Of a stretch of 64,000 nt of DNA, positions 7,973-16,971 are shown piece by piece. The translations under genes and the position numbers were made by a program. The notes under the pieces were generated by a model. It did no database searches. It was not told the DNA's origin and saw only the letters and a list, made by a program, of their open reading frames with translations. This stretch comes from UMGS1766 sp963660915 (lineage in GTDB: Bacteria; Bacillota; Clostridia; Oscillospirales; Oscillospiraceae). The stretch is from positions 1 through 64,000 of the forward strand of contig CAVLAO010000004.1 of NCBI GenBank assembly GCA_963660915.1, in the 5' to 3' direction. Within the stretch, counting starts at the first letter, position 1, and each line of letters starts with the position of its first letter.

Positions 7973-8006
7973 GCGGAAACGGACGTACGCCCGTTCCCGC
8001 TTTTTT
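7973..8006 (+). terminator. Intrinsic terminator of the SRP RNA
   Basis: GCGGAAACGG (7973-7982) pairs with CCGTTCCCGC (7991-8000, one mismatch), followed by six T. It lies between the SRP RNA and the dnaX start. Confidence 0.75.
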
Positions 8007-8030
8007 CAAATGAATGGGTGTGAACACATC

Positions 8031-9650
8031 ATGTATCAGGCGTTATATCGCAAGTGGCGGCCAAAAACCTTTGATGAGGTCACCGGTCAGAGCCACATCA
8101 CTGAAACTTTAAAAACGCAAGTTGCTGCAGGACGGCCCTCCCATGCCTACCTGTTTACCGGCACGAGAGGCACCGGCAAAACCACCTGTGCAAAAATTTT
8201 AGCCCGCGCAGTGAACTGTGAAAATCCGGTTGACGGAAACCCCTGCAACAAATGTCCCTCCTGTCTCGGAATTCTGGATGGATCTATTCTGGACGTACTG
8301 GAACTGGATGCCGCATCCAATAACGGCGTAGATCAGGTGCGGGCGCTGCGGGACGAAGCGATCTATTCCCCTACCGCTGTAAAAAAAAGAGTGTATATTA
8401 TCGACGAGGTACACATGCTCACACCCGCTGCGGAAAATGCACTGTTAAAAATCATGGAAGAGCCTCCGGAACACCTGATGTTCATTTTGGCCACCACAGA
8501 TCTGCACCGCATTCTCCCGACGGTTCGCTCCCGCTGCCAAAGATTTTCCTTTAAGCGGTTGCGCGCAGAAGACATCGTCGGTCGGCTTCGCTTTGTTGCC
8601 GGGCAAGAAAAAATCGACCTCACACTGGAAGGCGCAACACTGTTGGCCCGTCTGGCAGACGGTGGTATGCGGGACGCGCTGTCACTTCTGGATCAGTGCG
8701 CTGCAACCGGTGGTACGATCGATCGTCCAAAAGTACTGGATGTGCTTGGATTGGCCGGAAACTTAAAAATTGCGCATATTTTTAATGCCATTCGCCGTGG
8801 CAATGCCGGCGCTGCAATTTCCCAATTTGGCGAATTGTATGATGCCGGTAAAGATGTCAGCACTGTTTTGTCTGAACTCATCTCGCTTAGTCGTGACCTT
8901 TTGATCCGGCAAACTGCTCCGGATGCCGGATCCGGGCTGTTGGCCGGCGGATATGACGAACAGACCCTGAACACACTTTGCAAGAATATGCCGCCGGAGC
9001 GGCTGATCGCCATCCTGGAGCGGTTGGAAGAAGCCGCGGATGCATGTAAACGTAGCGGCAGCAGCCGTACCGCGGCAGAGTTGTGTCTCATTCGCCTTTG
9101 CGATCCCTCACTGGATGGTTCTGCTGCCGGATTAGCCGCTCGCATCGCAAAGCTGGAGGGAATCATTGCTCAGGGCGTACCCATGGCGCCAACCGCATCC
9201 TCCGCCCCCGCTAATGAACTCGCGCAGCCTGTTGCTCACGATGACGCCGCTCCTCCATGGCAAGACTCCTCTGCCCCCCCTCCTGCCGTACCCGCTCCGA
9301 CTGTCTCCACTTCTGCTCCGCAAAACAGCCAGTGGATGGATCTAATTGAGGCTCTCCGCGGACGGCTTCCCATGACGATCTACCCTCTGCTGAAAACCGG
9401 CAGTAATGCAATGGGTCAATGGCAGGGAGACGTTCTAACAATTTATATACAGGAGAAGCTTCTCTATCAACTGGCAAACAAACCGGAGATTATTCAAATC
9501 ATCGCAGAAGCTGCGTCTGCCCAGGCAGGCCGCGCGCTTCGCATCAATCTTCGGGAAGGCGCACCTGCCACCGATCAGGGCAACGGTGCGGCTTCCAAGC
9601 AGGGCAGTGTACTTGACCTGGTAAATTTTGTACAACAACATCAACGCTGA
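8031..9650 (+). CDS. dnaX: DNA polymerase III subunit gamma/tau
   Basis: Clamp-loader ATPase, 539 aa. It begins MYQALYRKWRPKTFDEV, the classic N-terminus, which decides the start; ATG 8010 is a possible alternative, and the open frame further upstream runs through the SRP RNA and its terminator. Walker A is GTRGTGKTT, the zinc knuckle is CENPVDGNPCNKCPSC, Walker B is DEVHML, and the arginine-finger region is TVRSRCQRF. Domain III is followed by a Pro/Ala-rich linker and a C-terminal tau-like segment. ebfC follows 16 bp downstream in the usual dnaX-ebfC order, but recR is not here (it is at 51.3 kb). Confidence 0.95.
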   Translation: MYQALYRKWRPKTFDEVTGQSHITETLKTQVAAGRPSHAYLFTGTRGTGKTTCAKILARAVNCENPVDGNPCNKCPSCLGILDGSILDVLELDAASNNGVDQVRALRDEAIYSPTAVKKRVYIIDEVHMLTPAAENALLKIMEEPPEHLMFILATTDLHRILPTVRSRCQRFSFKRLRAEDIVGRLRFVAGQEKIDLTLEGATLLARLADGGMRDALSLLDQCAATGGTIDRPKVLDVLGLAGNLKIAHIFNAIRRGNAGAAISQFGELYDAGKDVSTVLSELISLSRDLLIRQTAPDAGSGLLAGGYDEQTLNTLCKNMPPERLIAILERLEEAADACKRSGSSRTAAELCLIRLCDPSLDGSAAGLAARIAKLEGIIAQGVPMAPTASSAPANELAQPVAHDDAAPPWQDSSAPPPAVPAPTVSTSAPQNSQWMDLIEALRGRLPMTIYPLLKTGSNAMGQWQGDVLTIYIQEKLLYQLANKPEIIQIIAEAASAQAGRALRINLREGAPATDQGNGAASKQGSVLDLVNFVQQHQR

Positions 9651-9666
9651 AAGGAATGTAAATTTT

Positions 9667-10032
9667 ATGGCAAAAGGATTTAACGGCCGCGGAATGCGCG
9701 GTATGGGCGGTTTAGGCGGCTCAATGAACATGAATATGGTTCGTCAGGCACAAAAAATGCAGGCAGATATGCAAAAGATGCAGGAAGAACTGAGCGAGAA
9801 ACAATACACTGCAACCATCGGCGGCGGCGCAGTAACTGCAGTAGCAAGCGGAAAGCACAGCATTGTAAGTTTGTCTATTTCAAAAGATGCTGTCGATCCG
9901 GAAGACGTAGAAATGCTGCAGGACATGGTTCTCTCTGCCGTAAACGAAGCCCTTCGTCTCGCTGATGAAGATGCCTCTGCGTCTATGAGCCGTGTTACCG
10001 GCGGTCTGGATTTGAGCAAATTCGGGCTTTAA
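9667..10032 (+). CDS. YbaB/EbfC-family nucleoid-associated protein
   Basis: A 121-aa DNA-binding protein with a Gly/Met-rich N-terminus. The YbaB core follows: QKMQADMQKMQEELSEK coiled helix, then YTATIGGGAVTAVASGKHSI and the C-terminal helices ending GGLDLSKFGL. It forms dimers on DNA. AAGGA lies 11 bp before the ATG at 9667. It is co-transcribed with dnaX and ends at the terminator at 10051. Confidence 0.92.
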   Translation: MAKGFNGRGMRGMGGLGGSMNMNMVRQAQKMQADMQKMQEELSEKQYTATIGGGAVTAVASGKHSIVSLSISKDAVDPEDVEMLQDMVLSAVNEALRLADEDASASMSRVTGGLDLSKFGL

Positions 10033-10050
10033 TATCACTACAACAGAACG

Positions 10051-10084
10051 AAAAAAGAGCTGTCGCCCACGACAGCTCTTTTTT
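10051..10084. terminator. Bidirectional terminator between ebfC and the HIT gene
   Basis: AAAAAAGAGCTGTCG and CGACAGCTCTTTTTT form a perfect stem around a short loop, with an A run on one side and a T run on the other, so it can serve both convergent genes. Confidence 0.85.
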
Positions 10085-10093
10085 ATGTCATCT

Positions 10094-10432
10094 TCAGCCC
10101 GGCGGCCAAGTCATATCACGGCCGGACAGCACATGGAAGTGCAGGTGCTGCACGCTCTGCCCCGCCTGCTCACCGCAGTTGGAAACCACCCGGAAGTCTG
10201 TAATGCCCATTTCCTTTGTTACCTTGGAAATCACTTCAAAGGCATGCGCCACCACAGCGGAATTTTCCGCTGTAATTGCGCCGCAAGAAGGAATATGTGC
10301 CTTCGGGATCACGAGAAAATGGACTGGTGCCTGGGGGTCTATATCATAAAAGGCATAGACCATCTCGTCTTCATACACCTTGTTCGACGGAATCTCCCCG
10401 CCTGCAATCTTACAAAACAGACAATCGCTCAT
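10094..10432 (-). CDS. HIT-family nucleotide phosphoramidase (HinT-like)
   Basis: This 112-aa protein has the histidine triad QHLHFHVL near the C-terminus and the N-terminal CLFCKIAGGEIPSNKVYEDE typical of HinT/PKCI. It hydrolyses purine nucleoside phosphoramidates such as AMP-lysine. Start MSDCLFC (10432) is chosen because AAAGGAG lies 7 bp upstream. It follows alaS on the same strand after a hairpin and converges with ebfC. Confidence 0.93.
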   Translation of the reverse strand: MSDCLFCKIAGGEIPSNKVYEDEMVYAFYDIDPQAPVHFLVIPKAHIPSCGAITAENSAVVAHAFEVISKVTKEMGITDFRVVSNCGEQAGQSVQHLHFHVLSGRDMTWPPG

Positions 10433-10467
10433 TATACTGCTCCTTTCCATTTAATTTATATTTGTCG

Positions 10468-10491
10468 GCCTTTCTCTTTTTGAGGAAGGCC
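10468..10491. terminator. Hairpin between alaS and the HIT gene
   Basis: GGCCTTTCTC and GAGGAAGGCC form a 10-bp stem with one mismatch. A T run follows only in the plus direction. For alaS (minus) it is a weak terminator or a read-through hairpin, so alaS and the HIT gene may be partly co-transcribed. Confidence 0.4.
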
Positions 10492-10498
10492 TTTTTCA

Positions 10499-13174
10499 TT
10501 AAAGTCCCAGTTTCTCTGCTACGAAATCATCCACGGTAGCCAGTGCATCATCCAACTTCAGCACATCCTTGCCGCCGCCCATAGCAGAATCCGGCTTTCC
10601 TCCACCGCTGCCGCCGCAGATTTTTGTGACATTTTTAATGAGGTCGCCAGCGCGAATGCCGGCCTTGACCGCGGCCTTGCCGCAAACCGCCAGGAAGGTA
10701 ATCTTGCCGTCGTTCACGCTGGACAGCACCGCTACAACGTTCTCTGCCTTGTCCCGCAGGAAATCACCTATCTTGCGCAGGGCTGCGGCATCCGCATTGT
10801 TCAAAGTAGCCGTCAGAACCTTCAATTCGCCCACACTCTTGGCGGAGAGCAGGTAGCGATCTGCCTCACCCAACATTTCACGGCTCTTATATCCCTCAAC
10901 TAGCTTGCGCAGATCGCGAATTTCGCTCAGCTGTGCTTCAATACGGCCGGCTAATTCCGCAGGTTTGACTTTCAAAAGCGCGGAAATTTCCACTACTTCC
11001 CGTTCCACATCTGTCATCGTACGCAAGCTCTCCCGGCCGGTAGTTGCCTCAATACGACGCACACCGGAAGCTACGCTGCCTTCGCTCTTGATGTGGAACG
11101 CACCCACCATTGCGGTATTGGCAACGTGCGTACCGCCGCAGAACTCCATGGAATAGTCCTGATCATTTTCATCTTTCATGCGCACGACGCGAACAGTCTC
11201 GCCGTATTTCTCCCCGAACAGAGCCATTGCACCAAGCTTTTTGGCCTCTTCAAGACTCATAACATCGGTAATTACATCACCGCCAGCCAACACGGCATGG
11301 TTCACCAACTGCTCGATACGGAACAACTCTTCCGGAGTGACTGCAGAGAAGTGAGTAAAGTCAAAGCGCAGACGATCCGGTTCGTTCAAAGAACCTGCCT
11401 GATGCACGTGATCCCCCAGAACTGTCTGCAGTGCTTTCTGAAGCAGATGCGCCGCAGAGTGGCTGCGGCAGATGGCTTTGCGCCGCTTCACATCAATGGA
11501 AGCAATAACGGTATCACCCACGCTGAAAGCCCCGGACTTCACCACACCATAATGCATGTACTTGCCGCCCTTGTTCTTCTGGACATTTGTCACCTCAAAT
11601 ACGGCCTCACCACAGGTAATGGCGCCGCAATCGGCCACCTGACCGCCCATCTCGGCATAGAACGGAGTCTTGTCCAACACCATGATGCCCTCGACACCCG
11701 CACCGATGGTGTCCTGCATCTCGTCCTCGCTCACCAGCGCCAGCACCTTGCCCTCATCGGTGTTCTTGGTGTAGCCAGTAAACACGGTCTCCGGCATGTC
11801 CTTGCCGAACTCGATACCGGCCCAACCCAGATCACCCAATGCCTCACGAGCCTTGCGGGCACGGACACGCTGTTCCTCCATCAACTGCCGGAACGCATCC
11901 TGATCCACCGTCAGACCTTCATCCTCTGCCATTTCCAAAGTCAAGTCGACAGGGAAACCATAGGTATCATACAACTTGAAGGCGTCTGCACCGGAGAACA
12001 CAGTTTCTCCCTTTTCTTTGTGCTCCGCCAGCATATCGCCGAAGATCTTCAGACCGCCATCGATCGTCTTGGCGAAGTTCTCCTCCTCGGACTGGATGAC
12101 CTTGGTGATATATGCCTGCTTCTCCCGCAGTTCGGGATAGTGACCTTTATTTTCATGAATAACCGTGTCGCACACCTCATAGAGGAAGGGCTTATTCACG
12201 CCTAACAGCTTGCCGTGGCGGGCAGCGCGACGGAGCAGACGGCGCAGAACATAGCCTCGACCTTCGTTGGAGGGCAATACGCCGTCGCTGATCATCATGA
12301 CGGAAGCGCGGATATGGTCGGTGATAATGCGCAGAGACACATCCACCTTATCGCTGTCTCCATAGTGTGCGCCGGTGATACGGGAAACATGGTTGGTGAT
12401 GTTCATAACCGTATCGACATCAAACAGGGAGTCTACATCCTGACACACAACTGCCAGGCGCTCCAGACCCATGCCGGTATCGATATTTTTCTGGGCCAAT
12501 TCCGTATAATGTCCCTGACCGTCATTGTTGAATTGAGAGAACACAATGTTCCACACTTCCATGTACCGGTCGCACTCACAACCTACGGTACAGCCGGGCT
12601 GACCGCAGCCGTATTGTTCACCGCGATCATAGTAAATCTCGGAGCAGGGGCCGCAGGGACCGGAACCATGTTCCCAGAAGTTATCTTCCTTGCCGAATTT
12701 GAAAATGCGATCTGCCGGAATACCGATCTCATCGTGCCAGATGTGCCATGCCTCATCGTCCGCCGGAGTTGTTTCATTGCCGGCAAACACAGAGGGGTAC
12801 AGGCGGTCAGGATCCAGTCCAACCCACTCCGGACTGGTCAAAAATTCCCATGCCCACGGAATAGCTTCCTTTTTAAAGTAGTCACCAAAGGAGAAGTTGC
12901 CCAGCATTTCAAAATAGGTGCCGTGGCGAGCCGTTTTACCAATGTTCTCAATATCGCCGGTACGGATGCACTTTTGGCAGGTGGTGACGCGGTGGCGGGG
13001 CGGTTCCTGCTCGCCGGTGAAGAAGGGCTTCATAGGCGCCATACCGGAGTTGATGAGCAGCAGGGATGCGTCGTTCTGAGGAATCAGAGAGAAGCTGGGA
13101 AGGCGCAGGTGTCCCTTGGTTTCAAAAAAGGACAAATACATTTCGCGCAGATCATTTACGCCAAACTTTTTCAA
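10499..13174 (-). CDS. alaS: Alanyl-tRNA synthetase
   Basis: A full-length AlaRS of 891 aa. The class II catalytic core is N-terminal (HLRLPSFSLIPQNDASLLLINSGMAP), the editing domain has SHSAAHLLQKAL and CGGTHVANT zinc/editing motifs, and the C-Ala domain ends GGGKPDSAMGGGKD. The start is most likely TTG at 13174 (KKFGVNDLRE): GGAGG lies 8 bp upstream of it and is itself part of the longer frame that opens at 13189. A T-box leader with terminator precedes it, so uncharged tRNA-Ala should activate expression. Confidence 0.95.
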   Translation of the reverse strand: MKKFGVNDLREMYLSFFETKGHLRLPSFSLIPQNDASLLLINSGMAPMKPFFTGEQEPPRHRVTTCQKCIRTGDIENIGKTARHGTYFEMLGNFSFGDYFKKEAIPWAWEFLTSPEWVGLDPDRLYPSVFAGNETTPADDEAWHIWHDEIGIPADRIFKFGKEDNFWEHGSGPCGPCSEIYYDRGEQYGCGQPGCTVGCECDRYMEVWNIVFSQFNNDGQGHYTELAQKNIDTGMGLERLAVVCQDVDSLFDVDTVMNITNHVSRITGAHYGDSDKVDVSLRIITDHIRASVMMISDGVLPSNEGRGYVLRRLLRRAARHGKLLGVNKPFLYEVCDTVIHENKGHYPELREKQAYITKVIQSEEENFAKTIDGGLKIFGDMLAEHKEKGETVFSGADAFKLYDTYGFPVDLTLEMAEDEGLTVDQDAFRQLMEEQRVRARKAREALGDLGWAGIEFGKDMPETVFTGYTKNTDEGKVLALVSEDEMQDTIGAGVEGIMVLDKTPFYAEMGGQVADCGAITCGEAVFEVTNVQKNKGGKYMHYGVVKSGAFSVGDTVIASIDVKRRKAICRSHSAAHLLQKALQTVLGDHVHQAGSLNEPDRLRFDFTHFSAVTPEELFRIEQLVNHAVLAGGDVITDVMSLEEAKKLGAMALFGEKYGETVRVVRMKDENDQDYSMEFCGGTHVANTAMVGAFHIKSEGSVASGVRRIEATTGRESLRTMTDVEREVVEISALLKVKPAELAGRIEAQLSEIRDLRKLVEGYKSREMLGEADRYLLSAKSVGELKVLTATLNNADAAALRKIGDFLRDKAENVVAVLSSVNDGKITFLAVCGKAAVKAGIRAGDLIKNVTKICGGSGGGKPDSAMGGGKDVLKLDDALATVDDFVAEKLGL

Positions 13175-13210
13175 CGGAATTACCTCCAAGATCAGAAATA
13201 TTTCAGGGGT

Positions 13211-13468
13211 AAAAGAAAGCCTCCACCCCCATGGTCAGGGGCGAAGGCTTATTCGCGGTACCACCCTGATTTGTTCGACTCTATCGAACATCTCGGTTAC
13301 CCTTAACGCGGGTTTTCATACGGCCCGGTCCTCCCGAGCTGCCCTGACTGCAGATGCAATCTGACAAAATGGCCAAGCGCACGCCTTGCACCGCGGGGCT
13401 TGCACCCTCCCCCGCTCGCTCTGGTGGGCAGAAACGCTCTCTTTTTCATCCGGGCGAATCAATATTGC
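13211..13468 (-). promoter_or_regulatory. T-box leader of alaS
   Basis: On the minus strand the invariant T-box core AGGGTGGTACCGCG (13267-13254) is followed by a terminator stem (AGCCTTCGCCCC / GGGGGTGGAGGCT) and a T-rich run near 13211. The stem I region reaches back to about 13468. The operon gene is alaS, so the specifier should be a GCN codon, but I could not assign it unambiguously. The mechanism is transcription antitermination by uncharged tRNA-Ala. Confidence 0.85.
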
Positions 13469-13474
13469 CTAGTT

Positions 13475-13502
13475 ATTTTATCACGAAAACAGCGATTGTC
13501 AA
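13475..13502 (-). promoter_or_regulatory. Promoter of the alaS T-box transcript
   Basis: On the minus strand TTGACA (13502-13497), a 16-bp spacer, and an extended -10 TGATAAAAT (TAAAAT at 13480-13475). Confidence 0.8.
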
Positions 13503-13541
13503 CAGCTGCACCGCTGATTTTCCGCATTTTGCCGTGATCTG

Positions 13542-13727
13542 TCACCGGATGCCCAGCGCGGTGAGGATCCTCTGATAGTCGCACTGATCAACGAGGATAT
13601 GGCTGCCATGGCACTCGACCTCATAGAGGCCATCCGGCAGTTTCGCGATCCAGCTGATCGAATCGAGATTCAGCAGCACCGAATCGTGGAAGCTGCAACC
13701 AGTATCTTTTACCTGAATAAATTTCAT
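13542..13727 (-). CDS. Small uncharacterised protein, 61 aa
   Basis: This short acidic/hydrophobic protein begins MKFIQVKDTGCSFHDSVLLN and has alternating beta-strand-like stretches (SISWIAKLPDGLYEVECHGS). GGAG lies about 8 bp before its ATG, which is 4 bp past the U32 peptidase stop, so it appears to be translated as the last gene of that operon. The pattern of a short beta-rich domain resembles FlbD-like or LytTR-like fragments, but I would not assign a function. It lies just upstream of the alaS promoter. Confidence 0.6.
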   Translation of the reverse strand: MKFIQVKDTGCSFHDSVLLNLDSISWIAKLPDGLYEVECHGSHILVDQCDYQRILTALGIR

Positions 13728-13730
13728 GCT

Positions 13731-14969
13731 TCATTCTCCTTTTCCCGGCGTCAGATCCACCGCCCGGCGCAGGATGCTCAGGGCAGGGACAGGGTTGGGC
13801 AGCTGCATTTTGAATTTCATCTGAGGCCGTTTCGCTTCTTCCAGCACAGAACCATCTTCATTTTTCATAATGGGCGCTGTAAAAGGAACCGGCGCACAAT
13901 CAGGGCCGACAACTTCCACTTTGTCCCCTGCCTTAAACTTATTTCGCAGCGAAAGCGTGGCAAGGCCGTCCGCATCACAGTCCTCCACTATAGCGCACAC
14001 CTGCCAATCGCGGATATAGCGGGAGTCTTCATAGAATTGCCCCGGATAGCCATACCAGAAACCGGTGGAATAATGGCGATGGGAAACTTTTTCCACCTCA
14101 TCCCGCCACACTGACTCAAACGGGCGGCCGTCATAGGCAGCATCAATGGCATGACGGTAAGCGCCGGTTACGATGGCGGCATAGTAGGCTGACTTCGCCC
14201 GTCCTTCAATTTTGAGGGAATCCAAACCGATATCCATCAATTCTCCCACATGGTCAATCATGCACATATCCCGGGAGTTCATGATATAGGTGCCCTTCTC
14301 ATCCTCGAACACAGGGAAATACTCTCCCGGGCGCTTTTCCTCCATCAGCGTATACTGATATCGACATGGCTGAGCGCAGGCGCCCCGGCTGGCATCCCGT
14401 CCTGTCATATAATTGGACAGCAGGCATCGGCCGGAATAACTGACGCACATCGCTCCGTGGACGAAGGCCTCTATTTCCAATTCAGAGGGTGTATTCCGGC
14501 GTATTTCTGCAACTTCGTTTATTGTCAGCTCTCTGGCCAAAATAACGCGATGCGCGCCCAGTTCATACCATGCGGTTGCTGTGACCGGATTGGAGATACT
14601 GGCCTGTGTTGAAATATGTTTTTCCGCCTTTGGTGCATACTTCTGTGCCGTACGAAATGCGCCAAGATCCGCGACGATTACGGCGTCAACGCCTGCGTCA
14701 TCCAGAATTTCCAGCCACTGGGGCAGCTGACGAATCTCCTCGCCATGGGGCATCGTATTGATGGTAACATGCGTCCGAACACCCGCCTCATGACACAGGC
14801 GCACTGCTTCATATATGCTCTGCTCGTCAAAATTTCCAGCAAACGCACGCATGCCAAACGTAGTGCCTGCCAAATAAACCGCGTCTGCCCCATAGGCTAT
14901 CGCCATTTTCAGCCGTTCCATATCTCCGGCCGGAGCAAGAAGCTCCGGCTTGCGCTTATCCTTCCACAT
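13731..14969 (-). CDS. Peptidase U32-family protein (TrhP/YrrN-YrrO type)
   Basis: The 412-aa protein has the N-terminal barrel start PELLAPAGDMERLKMAIAYGADAVYLAG. The U32 signature is EIEAFVHGAMCVSYSGRC (the HGAMC motif), followed by the cysteine pair in SRGACAQPCRY. TrhP-type proteins are needed for prephenate-dependent tRNA uridine-34 hydroxylation, and older annotations call them collagenases. I prefer ATG 14969 (GGGGA 8 bp upstream) over a GTG five codons earlier. It overlaps the mltG 3' end by 14 bp, so the two are translationally linked. Confidence 0.9.
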   Translation of the reverse strand: MWKDKRKPELLAPAGDMERLKMAIAYGADAVYLAGTTFGMRAFAGNFDEQSIYEAVRLCHEAGVRTHVTINTMPHGEEIRQLPQWLEILDDAGVDAVIVADLGAFRTAQKYAPKAEKHISTQASISNPVTATAWYELGAHRVILARELTINEVAEIRRNTPSELEIEAFVHGAMCVSYSGRCLLSNYMTGRDASRGACAQPCRYQYTLMEEKRPGEYFPVFEDEKGTYIMNSRDMCMIDHVGELMDIGLDSLKIEGRAKSAYYAAIVTGAYRHAIDAAYDGRPFESVWRDEVEKVSHRHYSTGFWYGYPGQFYEDSRYIRDWQVCAIVEDCDADGLATLSLRNKFKAGDKVEVVGPDCAPVPFTAPIMKNEDGSVLEEAKRPQMKFKMQLPNPVPALSILRRAVDLTPGKGE

Positions 14970-16371
14970 TTGTTTCGTCCCCACTCTCTTGAATTACGCC
15001 GGTCTGCGCGTCACGGAAGGAAACAAACGCGTCGTAACTCTCGAAGAAGTGCGTATCACCGTCATCGCCCAGCACAAAGTAGTAATAATCCGTACTGGCC
15101 GGATAAACAGCTGCTTCGATTGCCTCCATACCCGGGCAGCTGATAGGACCGGCCGGCAAGCCTTTATTGAGATAGGTATTATACGGGCTTTCAATTGCTG
15201 TGTCCTCATTGGAGAGTTTTTCTTTCCGTTCATCCAGAATATACTGGATTGTGGAGTCCATCTGGAGATACCCGTTGGTTCCTCCGCTGGTATTGTTCAA
15301 ACGGTTATAGATAACCGAAGCAATATTTTCCTGATCTATGCCGTCAGTTTCTTTTTCAATAATCGAAGCGATTGTAATGATTTCCCGCACAGTATAGTCG
15401 GTTGCGCTGATCTCGTTTCGCAGCTCTTCTGTCAGCTTGCTGTCAAAGTTGCTGAGCATACGTCCCAGTGCAGTTGCAGCATCGCTGTTGACATAAAACT
15501 CATACGTATCCGGGAATAGGAATCCTTCCAGTCGATTTGTCTGACCCAAAGTGGACGAATTCAGAAAATCATACTGATAATCATAATTGGCTGCAGCCTC
15601 TTCTAACGATGCCTGATCTGCAACGCCCTGTTCTACCAGCAATTGAATGATTTCCTCTACGGTACTGCCCTCTACGACACGCACCTTCACCGTTGCCCGG
15701 CTGGAGGATTTTGCACCCATGTTTCGCAGCAGCGCGCTGTAATCCATTGTAGTGCTCAACTCATAGGTCCCGGCAGCTAACCGGGTGTCCTTGTGCGTCA
15801 TCTTTGCAAACAATTTAAAAAGCCACTTGTACTCAATGAATCCATTGTCCTGAAGTACATCTGCCACCTGATCCATATCCGCAGTCGACGTTGTGGTTAC
15901 GTTGCCGTCGCTGTCCGTGCTTTCCTTCTCGGTAAACCAGGAATCATCCAGTGTCACGGTTGCAGTCATTTCTTCCTTGTTCAGTGCCAGTAAATCATTT
16001 GCCCAATGCCAGCCCAGCGTGGCAAGGACATAGCTTGCCAACGTAACGATCAGCAGGTAGATCAACAGAACAACCGTTCTCTGCAGTGCACGCACACCCC
16101 GGGGAGAATTATCTTTCCGGGAATTCTTTTTTGTCTTTCTCACGTGTTTTCTCACCCTGGGCTGATACTCCTCGTCATCATCATAGCTGCGCTCACTGAT
16201 TGGGACATATTCTCCCGTATCCTGCCGGTCTTCCGGAGCTTCCTCTTCCGGATTGCCTTCCGGCGATTCTCCATTGTCAAAGTCAACACCGTTCAGAAAA
16301 TCATCAATATTAAAATCGTTTCCGCCTCCGTCAAATTGGTTGGAATTAAATTCATCCGGATCAAAAGGCAT
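14956..16371 (-). CDS. mltG: Endolytic murein transglycosylase MltG
   Basis: A YceG-family lytic transglycosylase that cleaves nascent glycan strands at the membrane. The 471-aa protein has an acidic low-complexity cytoplasmic N-terminus (residues 1-80), a basic stretch, one TM segment (about 100-125), a LysM-like region, and the catalytic part with ITIASIIEKET (catalytic Glu), YNRLNN, LQMDSTIQY and SPYNTYLNKGLPAGPI. GGAGGG before MPFDPDEF sets the start at 16371. It is downstream of the 5-FTHF cyclo-ligase gene and overlaps the U32 gene. Confidence 0.93.
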   Translation of the reverse strand: MPFDPDEFNSNQFDGGGNDFNIDDFLNGVDFDNGESPEGNPEEEAPEDRQDTGEYVPISERSYDDDEEYQPRVRKHVRKTKKNSRKDNSPRGVRALQRTVVLLIYLLIVTLASYVLATLGWHWANDLLALNKEEMTATVTLDDSWFTEKESTDSDGNVTTTSTADMDQVADVLQDNGFIEYKWLFKLFAKMTHKDTRLAAGTYELSTTMDYSALLRNMGAKSSSRATVKVRVVEGSTVEEIIQLLVEQGVADQASLEEAAANYDYQYDFLNSSTLGQTNRLEGFLFPDTYEFYVNSDAATALGRMLSNFDSKLTEELRNEISATDYTVREIITIASIIEKETDGIDQENIASVIYNRLNNTSGGTNGYLQMDSTIQYILDERKEKLSNEDTAIESPYNTYLNKGLPAGPISCPGMEAIEAAVYPASTDYYYFVLGDDGDTHFFESYDAFVSFRDAQTGVIQESGDETNVEG

Positions 16372-16407
16372 TTCTTTCCCTCCTATCACAGCCCGCAAGG
16401 GCAATAC

Positions 16408-16971
16408 TCAAATCGTCCCGCAATGGTAAACCGTCTCTTCCGTTGCGACTAACTCAACCGGCCGGTCCCATGGGTCAACCGGAACTTCATCACACAGCAG
16501 CGCCTCACAGCACAGTCCGACCGTTCTGCCTGCATAACCTGCCAGATAACGATCATAAAATCCGCCGCCGCGCCCCATACGTCTTCCTTGCCGATCGAAG
16601 CACAGCGCGGGCACCAAAATCAAATCAATTTCATCTTTTTTCACCACAGCACAGTCCTCATCCGGCTCCCACATGCCGAATGGATGCTGCTTCATTTGCT
16701 TTGGATGATACACTCTGGCCTCCATCTGATGCTGCGGAAGGCATCGGGGCAAAAGCACCCGTTTGCCCTGCATTTGCAGCGCGGTCAGAATCGGCCGGGT
16801 ATTGATCTCATTTCTCATGCTGTAAAACAGCAATATTGTTTCCGCCTGCTGCACATCCGCCAGTGCAAGGAACTGTCTTTGCAGGAGGAGGTCACTCTCC
16901 TCCCTCTGAAAAACGGGAATACTTCTCTCCCGCTCCTGCATAGACCGGCGAAATGCCGCCTTATCAGCCAT
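16408..16971 (-). CDS. 5-formyltetrahydrofolate cyclo-ligase
   Basis: Converts 5-formyl-THF to 5,10-methenyl-THF with ATP. The 187-aa protein has the family motif GRRMGRGGGFYDRYL near residues 128-142 and the N-terminal basic helix MADKAAFRRSMQERERS. The FGMWEP segment matches the substrate-binding loop. Its start overlaps the stop of the DJ-1/PfpI gene by 8 bp. Confidence 0.92.
   Translation of the reverse strand: MADKAAFRRSMQERERSIPVFQREESDLLLQRQFLALADVQQAETILLFYSMRNEINTRPILTALQMQGKRVLLPRCLPQHQMEARVYHPKQMKQHPFGMWEPDEDCAVVKKDEIDLILVPALCFDRQGRRMGRGGGFYDRYLAGYAGRTVGLCCEALLCDEVPVDPWDRPVELVATEETVYHCGTI

Noticed and set aside
11093..13306. Two long plus-strand open frames (370 and 363 codons) opposite alaS
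   Set aside because: They are antisense shadows of a highly conserved alaS, with no ribosome binding site and low-complexity His/Leu/Ile-rich products.
13349..13400. Assigning the exact Ala specifier codon in the alaS T-box
   Set aside because: Several GCN triplets fall in the region and stem I could not be folded with confidence by eye.
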